From contig DBLW01000039.1 of assembly GCA_002298075.1 (NCBI GenBank), positions 1 to 13,681 on the forward strand: DNA of 13,681 nt. Reading direction: 5' to 3'. A program made the translations under genes and the position numbers. The notes beneath the pieces were generated by a model that did not search any database, was not told the origin of the DNA, and saw only the letters and a program-made list of their open reading frames with translations. Below are positions 1 to 7,045 of this stretch, in pieces. This DNA comes from Bacteroidales bacterium UBA714. Lineage in GTDB: Bacteria; Bacteroidota; Bacteroidia; Bacteroidales; UBA932. Position 1 is the stretch's first letter; each line of letters opens with the position of its first letter.

Positions 1-25
1 ACAAGTGCGGCAAATGCCAATTGCG

Positions 26-33
26 CAAAGATA
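26..33 (-). promoter_or_regulatory. Possible -7 box of a divergent leftward promoter
   Basis: On the - strand this reads TATCTTTG, a full match to the Bacteroidota -7 consensus TAnnTTTG. A TTTG lies 22 bases upstream on that strand, slightly wider than the usual 19-21. It would drive a gene to the left of the window, divergent from the Nudix gene. Bases 1-50 otherwise show no gene. The call is weak because the downstream gene is not visible. Confidence 0.3.
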
Positions 34-50
34 ATAAATTTATAGGTCAA

Positions 51-662
51 ATGCACAAAATATACTTCGAAAAGAGATGCATAATAATCTGTCCCCCAAC
101 GGAACAGGCACTTTCTGATCCGAACGCCATACTTTTCAGCTATGGAGAAGACTCATGCATACATTCTCTTGTGGGAATGTTTGAAGCTTCCGCCACACTG
201 CACAGGATATACATCCCGAGCACAGATCCGGAGCACACCTACAGAAGAATATGCGCTGAGTTCACCGAGGTGAATGCCGGCGGCGGGCTCGTGTCCAACA
301 GAAGGGGCGACTTCCTCCTGATAAGCAGGAACGGCCTGTGGGACCTCCCCAAAGGGCATCAGGAAGAAGGAGAGGACATAAGGACCACAGCGCTTCGGGA
401 AGTGCAGGAAGAGACGGGGATAGACAAGATTGAGCTGCGTGAACTGATATGCGTGACCGACCACTGCTACAGAAGAGACGGCAAATGGCATCTCAAGCAC
501 ACATGGTGGTTCGACATGCTTTACACAGACCCGACAGACCTCACGCCTCAAAGGGAAGAGGACATAGCCAAGGCCGCATGGGTCGCAAAATCAAGCCTTC
601 CCACATTTTTACTCAATACGTATCCCTCTATCGCTGAGGTATTTCGAGAAGCACGGATATAA
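51..662 (+). CDS. Nudix family hydrolase
   Basis: This encodes a 203-residue cytoplasmic protein with a complete Nudix box (Gx5Ex7REUxEExGU) at about residues 102-124: a Gly-His-Gln start, a Glu six residues on, then REVQEETGI. The box binds Mg2+ and cleaves nucleoside-diphosphate-linked substrates. About 75 residues precede the Nudix fold and start IIICPPTEQ; I do not recognise a separate domain there. The C-terminal part keeps the WKLKHTWWFD-like strand (seen as WHLKHTWWFD) typical of small Nudix enzymes. I chose ATG at 51 over an in-frame TTG at 21 because the TTG would add ten polar residues and lies beside a possible promoter. It is followed after 79 bases by queA on the same strand. The substrate cannot be told from sequence; nucleotide sugars, NDP derivatives or an oxidised nucleotide are all possible. 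Confidence 0.9.
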   Translation: MHKIYFEKRCIIICPPTEQALSDPNAILFSYGEDSCIHSLVGMFEASATLHRIYIPSTDPEHTYRRICAEFTEVNAGGGLVSNRRGDFLLISRNGLWDLPKGHQEEGEDIRTTALREVQEETGIDKIELRELICVTDHCYRRDGKWHLKHTWWFDMLYTDPTDLTPQREEDIAKAAWVAKSSLPTFLLNTYPSIAEVFREARI

Positions 663-712
663 TTTTTACGGCATTGTGAAACAAACCCGGCAAAAAATCG
701 TATAATGTAGTG

Positions 713-719
713 TATTTTG
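713..719 (+). promoter_or_regulatory. Weak candidate queA promoter
   Basis: The 79-base gap between the Nudix gene and queA contains TATTTTG at 713-719, one base short of TAnnTTTG and about 22 bases before the queA start. No TTG lies at the expected -33 distance. A TATAATG at 701-707 resembles a sigma-70 -10 box, but such boxes are not the rule in Bacteroidota. queA may instead be read from the Nudix promoter. Confidence 0.25.
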
Positions 720-741
720 CTGTTAATTTTTACCTACATAT

Positions 742-1791
742 ATGAAGTTATCACAATTCCAGTTCCAGCTTCCTGCTGACAAAATCGCCACAGAGCCGCC
801 GAGATGGCGTGACGAGTGCAAGCTCATGGTCCTACACAAAGCTACGGGAGAGATTGAGCACAAGCTTTTCAAAGACATAATAGAATATTTCGGCAAGGGG
901 GACACCTTTGTCCTCAACGACACAAAAGTATTCCCGGCAAGGCTGTACGGAAACAAAGAGAAGACCGGAGCTGACATAGAGGTATTCCTCCTCAGGGAAC
1001 TGAACCGCGAGCAGAGGCTTTGGGATGTAATCGTTGACCCCGCCCGCAAGATCAGGATAGGCAACAAGCTTTATTTCGGAGACGATGAGAGCCTTGTGGC
1101 TGAAGTCATTGACAACACGACATCAAGGGGACGCACCCTGCGCTTTTTGTACGACGGACCTTATGAGGACTTCAAGGAGACTCTCTTCGGACTCGGCCAG
1201 ACACCTGTTCCGGATTGGGTAAAGAAAACCGTGACAGAAGAGGACAAGGAAAACTTCCAGACAATTTTCGCAAAGCATGAGGGAGCCGTATCCGCCCCGG
1301 CGGCAGGCCTGCACTTCAGCCGCGAGTTATTCAACAGAATGATTCTCAAGGACATCAACAAGACGTTCCTGACACTTCACATGGGCATCGGACATTTCCG
1401 CGAGGTCGATGTCGAGGACCTTTCAAAGCACAAGATGGACTCTGAAAGGCTAATAATAACGGAAGAAGCAGCCGAAGTAATCAACAAGACCAAAAGAGAG
1501 GGCCACAAAGTGCTCGCAGTCGGCATTACCGTGATACGCGGCCTTGAGACATACGTCACAACAAACGATGAAGTCAACCCTTACGACGGCTGGACCAACA
1601 AATTCATCTTTCCTCCTTACAGATTCGCGATACCGAATGCAATCGTATCAAACTTCCATCGCCCGGGCTCTACGATGCTCATGTCGGTGGCTGCTTTCGG
1701 AGGCTATGAAAATGTGATGAAGGCATACAAGACCGCCCTTGAACAGGACTACAAATTCGGTCCTTACGGTGACGCGCTCCTGATAATCTGA
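742..1791 (+). CDS. queA: S-adenosylmethionine:tRNA ribosyltransferase-isomerase
   Basis: QueA transfers and isomerises the ribosyl part of S-adenosylmethionine onto 7-aminomethyl-7-deazaguanine in tRNA, giving epoxyqueuosine, the penultimate step of queuosine synthesis at the wobble position of GUN-anticodon tRNAs. The 349-residue length is normal for the family. Family landmarks in order are LPADKIATEPP (10-20), VLNDTKVFPARLYG (57-70), GAVSAPAAGLHFS (181-193), HMGIGHFREV (213-222), the NKFIFPPY segment (286-293), SNFHRPGSTMLMSV (303-316) and the C-terminal FGPYGDALLI. Two usually rigid motifs deviate: AVGTT is AVGIT (259-263), and the NFHxPxST segment carries Arg and Gly at its variable positions. 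The start is the first ATG, giving the expected N-terminus. No other queuosine gene is in the window. A strong terminator lies about 95 bases downstream. Confidence 0.96.
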   Translation: MKLSQFQFQLPADKIATEPPRWRDECKLMVLHKATGEIEHKLFKDIIEYFGKGDTFVLNDTKVFPARLYGNKEKTGADIEVFLLRELNREQRLWDVIVDPARKIRIGNKLYFGDDESLVAEVIDNTTSRGRTLRFLYDGPYEDFKETLFGLGQTPVPDWVKKTVTEEDKENFQTIFAKHEGAVSAPAAGLHFSRELFNRMILKDINKTFLTLHMGIGHFREVDVEDLSKHKMDSERLIITEEAAEVINKTKREGHKVLAVGITVIRGLETYVTTNDEVNPYDGWTNKFIFPPYRFAIPNAIVSNFHRPGSTMLMSVAAFGGYENVMKAYKTALEQDYKFGPYGDALLII

Positions 1792-1884
1792 CAAGGCATG
1801 GTATCACCCTGCGGAAAATGCCGCATGCTTTTATAAAAAAGAGACATGAAATAAAGAAAAAGAAATTTTCAATATAAAAAAGAG

Positions 1885-1921
1885 AAAAACGGTCTCCGGG
1901 CAAGCCCCGGAGACCGTTTTT
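1885..1921 (+). terminator. Strong intrinsic terminator after queA
   Basis: A perfect 16-bp inverted repeat has arms 1885-1900 (AAAAACGGTCTCCGGG) and 1906-1921, with a 5-base loop. The 3' arm ends in TTTTT, so + strand RNA forms a GC-rich hairpin running into U residues. The A-run at the 5' side also gives a U-run on the - strand, so it could work both ways. A weaker hairpin (TGCGG 1810-1814 with CCGCA 1821-1825) lies between queA and this site. The structure ends 18 bases before the dprA start. Confidence 0.92.
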
Positions 1922-1939
1922 CATATTTACTTTGCGGCC

Positions 1940-3109
1940 ATGGGAAATTATGCAGAAAAGATAAGCCTGTGCGCCATGTCAAAGATTTTCGGTTTCGAAC
2001 CGAAAATCGGGCTTGCCATGATAGCACGCACCGGAAGTGCCGCCGAAATATTCCGTCTTAGCACCAAAGATATTGACGGCATGCTCGGCCCTCATTCAAG
2101 ATACAGGGGAGCGATATGCAGCAAGGCCCTCGATGACGCCGGAGCCATACTTGAAAGCCTATCAAAATCAGGGGCACGGTTCACGGGATGGACAGAAAAT
2201 GGCTATCCCCAGCTGTTGAAAGAATGCCCGGACGCGCCTATAGGACTCTATGCCAAAAGCTGCACGCAAGACCGGGAACTGTGGAGCGGCAGAATGCCAG
2301 TTGCCGTAGTAGGTACAAGAGACATCTCGCCCTACGGCCGTGAATGGTGCGAAAGGATAGTGCACGCCCTCGCCCGCACAAGTCCCAAGCCGCTCATTAT
2401 CAGCGGACTGGCAATAGGGACAGACATATGCGCGCACAAAGCCGCCCTTGAAGCCGGCCTTCCCACCATTGCTGTAATGGCAACAGGGACGGACACGATA
2501 TATCCATACAGGCACAGGCAAATCGCAGAAAAAATGTCCGGCACCCAAGGCTGCGCACTCGTCACGGACTACCCTCCCGGCACAGCCCCGCTCCCGGTCA
2601 ACTTCCTGAGACGAAACCGGATAATAGCAGGACTCAGCCATGCCACAATACTTGTCGAATCCAAGATAAAGGGAGGCGGGATGATGACATGCCGCCTGGC
2701 ATTCTCATACGACAGGGACGTCTATGCCTTGCCGGGACGCGCCGATGACCTCCGCTCACAAGGATGCAACCACCTCATACGGGCCAGGATAGCGGAGCCG
2801 CTGACATCTGAGGAAGACATTATTGACAGCCTCGGACTTCTCACCACAGGCAGGAAGTCCCCTCCCTCCGACATGGAGCTGCTTTTTGAGGAATACGGGG
2901 GCAAGGAAACTGACGAGACCATATGCCGGATGGCCGAAATCCTGTCTGCAATACGCGGCAGCCGTGGAATCACAGTGGAAGAGCTGGGAAGGACCATAGG
3001 ACTTCCATACGGCAGGGCAGCCCATCTTGCGGGACTGCTTGAGACGGACGGGTTCATATACTGTGACCTGCTCAGGAGATGCAGCCTCGTCTCCGCCAGA
3101 TTCCGCTGA
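1940..3109 (+). CDS. dprA: DNA-processing protein DprA (Smf)
   Basis: DprA binds incoming single-stranded DNA and loads RecA during transformation; many bacteria that are not known to be competent also keep it. The 389-residue product has the full three-part layout. An N-terminal helical/SAM-like region spans about 1-80. The Rossmann-like core spans about 118-290, with GTRDISPYG (125-133), SGLAIGTDICAHKAAL (155-170), ATGTDTIYPY (181-190) and the nucleic-acid-binding FLRRNRIIAGLS (222-233). KGGGMMT (244-250) takes the place of the SGSLxT motif, as is usual in Bacteroidota, followed by YALPG (262-266). A C-terminal winged-helix domain (about 333-375) has the VEELGRTIGL helix. I kept ATG 1940 because the EKISLCAMSKIFGF segment aligns with the normal family N-terminus, which rules out ATG 1976. 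No competence genes are adjacent. Little promoter space exists between the upstream terminator and the start. Confidence 0.95.
   Translation: MGNYAEKISLCAMSKIFGFEPKIGLAMIARTGSAAEIFRLSTKDIDGMLGPHSRYRGAICSKALDDAGAILESLSKSGARFTGWTENGYPQLLKECPDAPIGLYAKSCTQDRELWSGRMPVAVVGTRDISPYGREWCERIVHALARTSPKPLIISGLAIGTDICAHKAALEAGLPTIAVMATGTDTIYPYRHRQIAEKMSGTQGCALVTDYPPGTAPLPVNFLRRNRIIAGLSHATILVESKIKGGGMMTCRLAFSYDRDVYALPGRADDLRSQGCNHLIRARIAEPLTSEEDIIDSLGLLTTGRKSPPSDMELLFEEYGGKETDETICRMAEILSAIRGSRGITVEELGRTIGLPYGRAAHLAGLLETDGFIYCDLLRRCSLVSARFR
1983..2007 (+). repeat. Perfect 11-bp inverted repeat inside the 5' end of dprA
   Basis: The arms GATTTTCGGTT (1983-1993) and AACCGAAAATC (1997-2007) are exact reverse complements around a 3-base TCG loop. 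The element begins 43 bases into dprA, in codons 15-23. No T-run follows, so it is not an ordinary terminator. It could be an mRNA hairpin near the ribosome-loading region or an operator-like dyad. Its existence is seen directly; any role is inference. Confidence 0.85.
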
Positions 3110-3136
3110 CATCGCAACAGTGACGGCCGAGATTTC

Positions 3137-3183
3137 ATTCCGGCCCGGCATAATGCCCGGCATGATTGGAACCGGGAAGGAAT
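3137..3183 (+). terminator. Possible U-less 3' hairpin after dprA
   Basis: The arms ATTCC-GG-CCCGG (3137-3148) and CCGGG-AA-GGAAT (3172-3183) pair as 5 + 5 bp around a tandem G/A mismatch, with a 23-base loop. It starts 27 bases after the dprA stop. No U-run follows, so it may be a 3' end stabiliser or a non-canonical terminator rather than a classical one. Confidence 0.35.
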
Positions 3184-3209
3184 CTCACCCCGGCAGAACT
3201 AAAAGATTT

Positions 3210-3241
3210 TTTGAGAAAACACAAAACAGTTCCTAAATTTG
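3210..3241 (+). promoter_or_regulatory. tatD-ansA promoter, Bacteroidota type
   Basis: TTTG at 3210-3213 and TAAATTTG at 3234-3241 match the Bacteroidota -33 and -7 consensus (TTTG and TAnnTTTG) with a 20-base spacer. Transcription would begin near 3246-3249. That leaves about 17-20 bases before ATG 3266 but almost nothing before ATG 3254, so the promoter helps choose the tatD start. Confidence 0.75.
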
Positions 3242-3265
3242 CCGGAAATACTAATGAAGGTACAG

Positions 3266-4036
3266 ATGGTATTCACAGACACCCATGCCCACCTGTATGA
3301 CGAGGCATTTTCAGGTGAAGAGGACCAGGCAGTGGAAAGGGCCGTGGCCGCAGGCGTGACAAAAATGATTCTTCCGGACATTGACTCACAGACAAGGGAA
3401 GCCATGTTCACACTGGCCGGGCGCCACGAGGGAGTTCTTTTCCCTTGCCTTGGCCTGCACCCGACATCCGTAGGCAAGGGATGGCAGGAAGAGCTTTCGC
3501 AGATTGAGGGCATGCTCGGAAGCCGCCGCATATGGGCCATCGGAGAAATAGGCATGGACCTGTACTGGTCACGGGACTTTGAAAAGGAACAGGAAGAAGT
3601 CCTCAGGCTGCAGCTCGAAATGGCGGCCAAGGCGGACCTTCCGGTAATAATACATTCAAGGGAAGCTACGGAGCCGCTGCTGAGAATACTGAAGGACTGC
3701 CGCAGCCTTGGGACACGCGGCGTATTTCACGCATTCAGCGGAAGCCCGGAAACATTCAGGGAACTTGACAGGCTCGGGGAATGGCATGTGGGAATCGGAG
3801 GGGTCCTCACATACAAGAACGCATCAATAGCCAAGACCATAACAGAGATTCCCGACACGCGCATACTCCTTGAGACAGACTCCCCTTACCTGTCACCGGT
3901 ACCGTTCAGAGGCAAGAGGAATGAAAGCAGCCGCATACCGCTCATCGCGGAACTGCTGGCCGGCCTGAAAGGGCTCAGCCTCAGCGAACTTGCCGACAGG
4001 ACGACATCCAACGCACAAAAACTCTTCAGGCTATGA
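3266..4036 (+). CDS. tatD: TatD family metal-dependent deoxyribonuclease
   Basis: TatD enzymes are TIM-barrel metallohydrolases with 3'-5' exonuclease or AP-endonuclease activity on DNA, linked to repair and DNA breakdown. From ATG 3266 the protein is 256 residues, normal for the family. Likely metal ligands are all present: H7 and H9 (TDTHAH), E94 (GEIGMD), H130 (IIHSR), H155 (FHAFSG) and D205 (ETDSPYL). The reading frame is open further upstream (TTG 3239, ATG 3254). However, TTG 3239 lies inside the -7 box and ATG 3254 would leave almost no leader, while the product from 3266 begins MVFTDTHAH as TatD proteins usually do. The stop overlaps the ansA start (ATGA at 4033-4036), which implies translational coupling. 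The exact TatD subgroup (TatD versus YcfH/YjjV) is not certain. Confidence 0.93.
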   Translation: MVFTDTHAHLYDEAFSGEEDQAVERAVAAGVTKMILPDIDSQTREAMFTLAGRHEGVLFPCLGLHPTSVGKGWQEELSQIEGMLGSRRIWAIGEIGMDLYWSRDFEKEQEEVLRLQLEMAAKADLPVIIHSREATEPLLRILKDCRSLGTRGVFHAFSGSPETFRELDRLGEWHVGIGGVLTYKNASIAKTITEIPDTRILLETDSPYLSPVPFRGKRNESSRIPLIAELLAGLKGLSLSELADRTTSNAQKLFRL

Positions 4037-5088
4037 CAAACCATACAGCATGCAGGGACAAATCATCCATCCTGCTGATATATACAGGAGGTACTATCGG
4101 GATGAAAGAAGATCCGGCCCTCCAGGCCCTCACACCTTTCGATTTCAGCCAGATACTCGAAGAAGTGCCGGAACTTGGAAAATTCGCATACAGGATAGAC
4201 TCGTGCACCTTCGACCCGCTTATAGACTCATCAGACATTGAGCCGGCGCACTGGGTCGCCCTTGCCAGAATCATAGAAGAGAATTATGACCGGTACGACG
4301 GTTTTGTGGTTCTGCACGGGACCGACACGATGGCCTACTCGGCCTCGGCCCTGAGCTTCATGACGGAAGGGCTGACAAAGCCTGTCATATTTACCGGCAG
4401 CCAGCTTCCGATAGGTGCCCCGAGGACAGACGGGAAGGAGAACCTGATATCATCAGTGGAAATCGCCGCGGCCAAGGACAGCGAAGGACATGCCATAGTC
4501 CCCGAGGTATGCATCTGCTTCGACAATCTCCTGATGAGAGGGAACAGGACAAGCAAGGCAAGCTCAGACAACTTCAGGGCATTCCGCTCCGAAAATCTGC
4601 CCCCGCTTGCCGAAGCCGGGATAAGCATCCGGTACAATACCCAGCTCATACGCAAGCCTGAGGACTGGGATGCCGCCCCGAAATTCCACAAGGAACTTGA
4701 CACCAAGGTCTCCATTCTGAAGATACACCCGGGCATAACTCCGCAGGTAGTAAGGAACATCCTGTGCGGACCGGAGACACGCGCCGTCATATTGGAGACA
4801 TATGGAGCGGGCAATTCCCCGTCAAAGCAATGGTTCACGCAGCTCGTCCATGAAGCTTCTGAAAAGGGCAAGATCATGCTCAACATCAGCCAGTGCAGGG
4901 CAGGAAGCGTCAATATGGATATTTATGCTACAGGGAAATGTCTGAAGGATGCAGGAGTTGTCAGCGGCTACGACTGCACGACGGAAAGCGCCCTCGCAAA
5001 GTTGTTTCACCTCATGGGAAAAAGCACGGACAACGGCACCGTCAAAGCCGGACTGGAAAAGAACCTGAGGGGCGAAATATCAAAATAA
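4033..5088 (+). CDS. ansA: Type I (cytoplasmic) L-asparaginase
   Basis: This enzyme hydrolyses L-asparagine to aspartate and ammonia. At 351 residues with no signal peptide it matches the cytoplasmic AnsA type, not the periplasmic AnsB type. Catalytic residues can be placed by motif: T21 in YTGGTIGM, T97 and D98 in VLHGTDTMAY, and K175 in RGNRTSKA, corresponding to T14, T91, D92 and K163 of the E. coli enzyme. Other family marks are TGSQLPIG (121-128), IHPGI (231-235), ETYGAGN (255-261) and the C-terminal NLRGE. The ATG overlaps the tatD stop by four bases, so the two genes share the promoter at 3210-3241. I see no terminator after it, so some transcription may continue into the exb operon 132 bases later. 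Confidence 0.95.
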   Translation: MTNHTACRDKSSILLIYTGGTIGMKEDPALQALTPFDFSQILEEVPELGKFAYRIDSCTFDPLIDSSDIEPAHWVALARIIEENYDRYDGFVVLHGTDTMAYSASALSFMTEGLTKPVIFTGSQLPIGAPRTDGKENLISSVEIAAAKDSEGHAIVPEVCICFDNLLMRGNRTSKASSDNFRAFRSENLPPLAEAGISIRYNTQLIRKPEDWDAAPKFHKELDTKVSILKIHPGITPQVVRNILCGPETRAVILETYGAGNSPSKQWFTQLVHEASEKGKIMLNISQCRAGSVNMDIYATGKCLKDAGVVSGYDCTTESALAKLFHLMGKSTDNGTVKAGLEKNLRGEISK

Positions 5089-5091
5089 TTA

Positions 5092-5120
5092 TTGCCGATT
5101 GAAAATTAATTGCTAAATTG
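5092..5120 (+). promoter_or_regulatory. exb operon promoter
   Basis: TTG at 5092-5094 and TAAATTG at 5114-5120 are separated by 19 bases and resemble the Bacteroidota -33/-7 pair, with the -7 box one T short of TAnnTTTG. Transcription would start near 5126, giving a leader of about 95 bases that is A/T-rich near the start codon. The leader holds a small possible stem (GGTAT 5134-5138 with ATACC 5148-5152). Confidence 0.55.
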
Positions 5121-5220
5121 CACCGGATTTTAAGGTATGGAATGCTTATACCCAGGAGAAAACACAAAAATACTGATAACAATTCAATAACTTTAAATTA
5201 TTAAACACACAAAAACAATT

Positions 5221-6006
5221 ATGAAAAAAATTTTCATGTTTTTGGCAGTAATGGGCGTGATGGCCTTTTCTGCACAGAACGCAGCGGCTCAGGACGAGCA
5301 GCCTGCTGACGGAACCGCAGCTACTGAAGTGGTAACTGAGGCTACTGAGACACTCGACGGACCTGAGGAGATTCCTTTGCATCAGGCCCTCAAGACCAAG
5401 TTCATCGAAGGTGGCGCAGGCTTCATGGCCCTCGTTATCATCTGTCTTATCCTCGGTCTTGCACTTTCAATCGAGCGCATACTTTATCTTTCACTTTCAA
5501 AGACCAACACCAAGAAGCTCCTTGCAAAAGTTGAGAAGGCTCTCAACGAGGGCGGCGTAGAGGCTGCAAAAGACGTTTGCCGCAACACACGCGGTCCTGT
5601 AGCAAGCATCTTCTACCAGGGTCTCCTCCGCATGGACCAGGGCATAGAGACAGTTGAGAAGACAGTCGTTTCATACGGTTCTGTACAGATGAGCCAGATG
5701 GAGAACGGCCTTTCTTGGATTTCTCTCTTCATCGCCATCGCACCTTCTCTCGGATTCTTGGGAACCGTTATCGGTATGATCCAGGCATTCGACGCTATCC
5801 AGGTTGCAGGCGACATGTCACCAAACGTCGTAGCAGGCGGTATGAAGGTCGCTTTGATCACCACAGTCGGCGGTTTGATCGTAGCCGTTATCCTTCAGCT
5901 CTTCTACAACTACATCCTCTCACAGATTGACTCTCTCACCATCGAGATGGAGGACGCTTCAATCTCTCTCATCGACGTTTTGGTCAAATATCAGGAAAAG
6001 AAATAA
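5221..6006 (+). CDS. exbB: MotA/TolQ/ExbB proton channel family protein
   Basis: ExbB forms the inner-membrane pentamer that, with ExbD, converts proton flow into movement of TonB. The 261-residue product has an N-terminal signal peptide (about 1-23, ending AQNAAAQ), common in Bacteroidota ExbB. A charged Thr/Glu-rich stretch follows to about 60, then transmembrane segments at about 66-84, 165-186 and 208-231. The family core FIAIAPSLGFLGTVIGMIQAF (170-190) and the final helix with VGGLIVAVILQLFYNY (216-231) are clear. It begins a four-gene operon with gaps of 9 to 14 bases. All four Arg codons are CGC and most Ile codons are ATC, unlike the AGG/ATA-rich upstream genes, which suggests high expression. 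TolQ or a gliding-motility motor is an alternative; the two ExbDs and no Tol-Pal neighbours favour ExbB. Confidence 0.93.
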   Translation: MKKIFMFLAVMGVMAFSAQNAAAQDEQPADGTAATEVVTEATETLDGPEEIPLHQALKTKFIEGGAGFMALVIICLILGLALSIERILYLSLSKTNTKKLLAKVEKALNEGGVEAAKDVCRNTRGPVASIFYQGLLRMDQGIETVEKTVVSYGSVQMSQMENGLSWISLFIAIAPSLGFLGTVIGMIQAFDAIQVAGDMSPNVVAGGMKVALITTVGGLIVAVILQLFYNYILSQIDSLTIEMEDASISLIDVLVKYQEKK

Positions 6007-6017
6007 TTTGAATTACA

Positions 6018-6446
6018 ATGTACGCTAAAGTTATCAAATGGATATCATGGGTACTGCTCATCCTCGGTGCGGTGATTGGAGTCTACGGCTTCATCGTAGG
6101 CTTTGACGCCAACAGCAATGCTCCGGTTGACTATGTACTCTACTGGGCGTATGCAATGGTGGCCGTGGCGCTCATCGCCGTCCTTCTCGGCGTGGTCGTC
6201 ATCAATACAATGAACGATCCGAAGAACCTTCTCAGGCTCGGCATCGGCATCCTGGCCATTGTTGTAGTAGTAGGCGCAGCCTATCTGCTTGCCCCAGGCA
6301 CTCCAGCCGTCGGATATCTCGGCGAGCCTGTGTCAGACGCGACACTCAAGCTGACAGATACTATTCTGAATCTAACTTATCTCTGCTGCGGCGGCGCGAT
6401 TCTCTCGATTCTTGTCGGAGGCGTCATCACCGCAACACGCAAATAA
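6018..6446 (+). CDS. Small four-helix membrane protein in the exb operon
   Basis: I cannot name this 142-residue protein. It has four predicted membrane segments at about 8-29, 40-63, 72-91 and 115-137. A short polar loop (residues 30-37) follows helix 1, the charged NDPKN cytoplasmic loop lies before helix 3, and a CC pair (123-124) lies in helix 4. The N-terminus MYAKVIKWISW has no cleavage site. It lies 11 bases after exbB and 9 bases before exbD, so it is made together with them and is probably an extra membrane partner or assembly factor of the Exb complex. A gene of this kind between exbB and exbD recurs in Bacteroidota as far as I recall. The role is inferred from position only. Confidence 0.85.
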   Translation: MYAKVIKWISWVLLILGAVIGVYGFIVGFDANSNAPVDYVLYWAYAMVAVALIAVLLGVVVINTMNDPKNLLRLGIGILAIVVVVGAAYLLAPGTPAVGYLGEPVSDATLKLTDTILNLTYLCCGGAILSILVGGVITATRK

Positions 6447-6455
6447 CTGGACACC

Positions 6456-7031
6456 ATGGGTAAAAAGACACCAGAAATCAACTCAAGTTCAACGGCGGAC
6501 ATTGCGTTCCTCTTGCTTTGCTACTTCCTGATGACTACCACGATGAATCAGGATATGGGTCTGCAGCGTCGTCTCCCTCCTATTCCTGACCCTAATCAGA
6601 AAGTGGAGGACCAGAAAGTTAATCGTCGAAACATCATCATCGTCAAGATTAACTCAGCCGACAGACTTCTTGCTGGTACTGAGCCTATGCATGTCAGCCA
6701 ATTGAAAGATAAGATAAAGGAATTCCTCTCAAACCCTGCAAACGACCCGAATCTCCCTGAAAAGAATGAGATTGAAATCGAAGGCTACGGCCCATGCATG
6801 GTTTCGAAAGGAGTCATCTCTCTCCAGAACGACCGCGGTACAAGCTACCAGGCTTACATCGCAGTGCAGAACGAGCTTGTGAAGGCCATCAACGAACTTC
6901 GTGACGAATGGTCAATGGCAAACTTCGGAAAGCCTTACGCAGCACTGGACGAGGATCATCAGACAATCGCAAGAAAGGCAATACCTCAGAACATTTCAGA
7001 GGCCGAGCCTAAGGACATCAACCAAAAATAA
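6456..7031 (+). CDS. exbD: ExbD/TolR family biopolymer transport protein (first copy)
   Basis: ExbD is the single-helix partner that sits in the ExbB pore and carries the essential proton-binding Asp. Here that residue is D15 in STADIAFLLLCYFLMTTTM, at the start of the only membrane helix (about 15-31). The 191-residue protein is longer than the usual 140 or so. The periplasmic part (about 32-191) contains an RRNIIIVKIN strand and a conserved RGTSYQAYIAVQNELVKAIN segment near 126-145, then a charged tail. The ATG lies nine bases after the preceding stop with no Shine-Dalgarno sequence. It differs clearly from the second copy, so the two ExbDs may form a mixed dimer or serve different TonB proteins. 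Confidence 0.93.
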   Translation: MGKKTPEINSSSTADIAFLLLCYFLMTTTMNQDMGLQRRLPPIPDPNQKVEDQKVNRRNIIIVKINSADRLLAGTEPMHVSQLKDKIKEFLSNPANDPNLPEKNEIEIEGYGPCMVSKGVISLQNDRGTSYQAYIAVQNELVKAINELRDEWSMANFGKPYAALDEDHQTIARKAIPQNISEAEPKDINQK

Positions 7032-7037
7032 AGGAGG
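7031..7037 (+). promoter_or_regulatory. Perfect Shine-Dalgarno sequence before second exbD
   Basis: AAGGAGG at 7031-7037 lies 8 bases before ATG 7046 and overlaps the last base of the preceding TAA. This is a textbook ribosome-binding site. Bacteroidota seldom use one because their ribosomes tend to mask the anti-Shine-Dalgarno tail, and other genes here lack one. It firmly fixes the start of the second exbD. Confidence 0.85.
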
Positions 7038-7045
7038 AGAACAAT

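Noticed and set aside
21..50. TTG 21 as the Nudix start
   Set aside because: It adds ten polar residues with no family match, and ATG 51 gives a better start.
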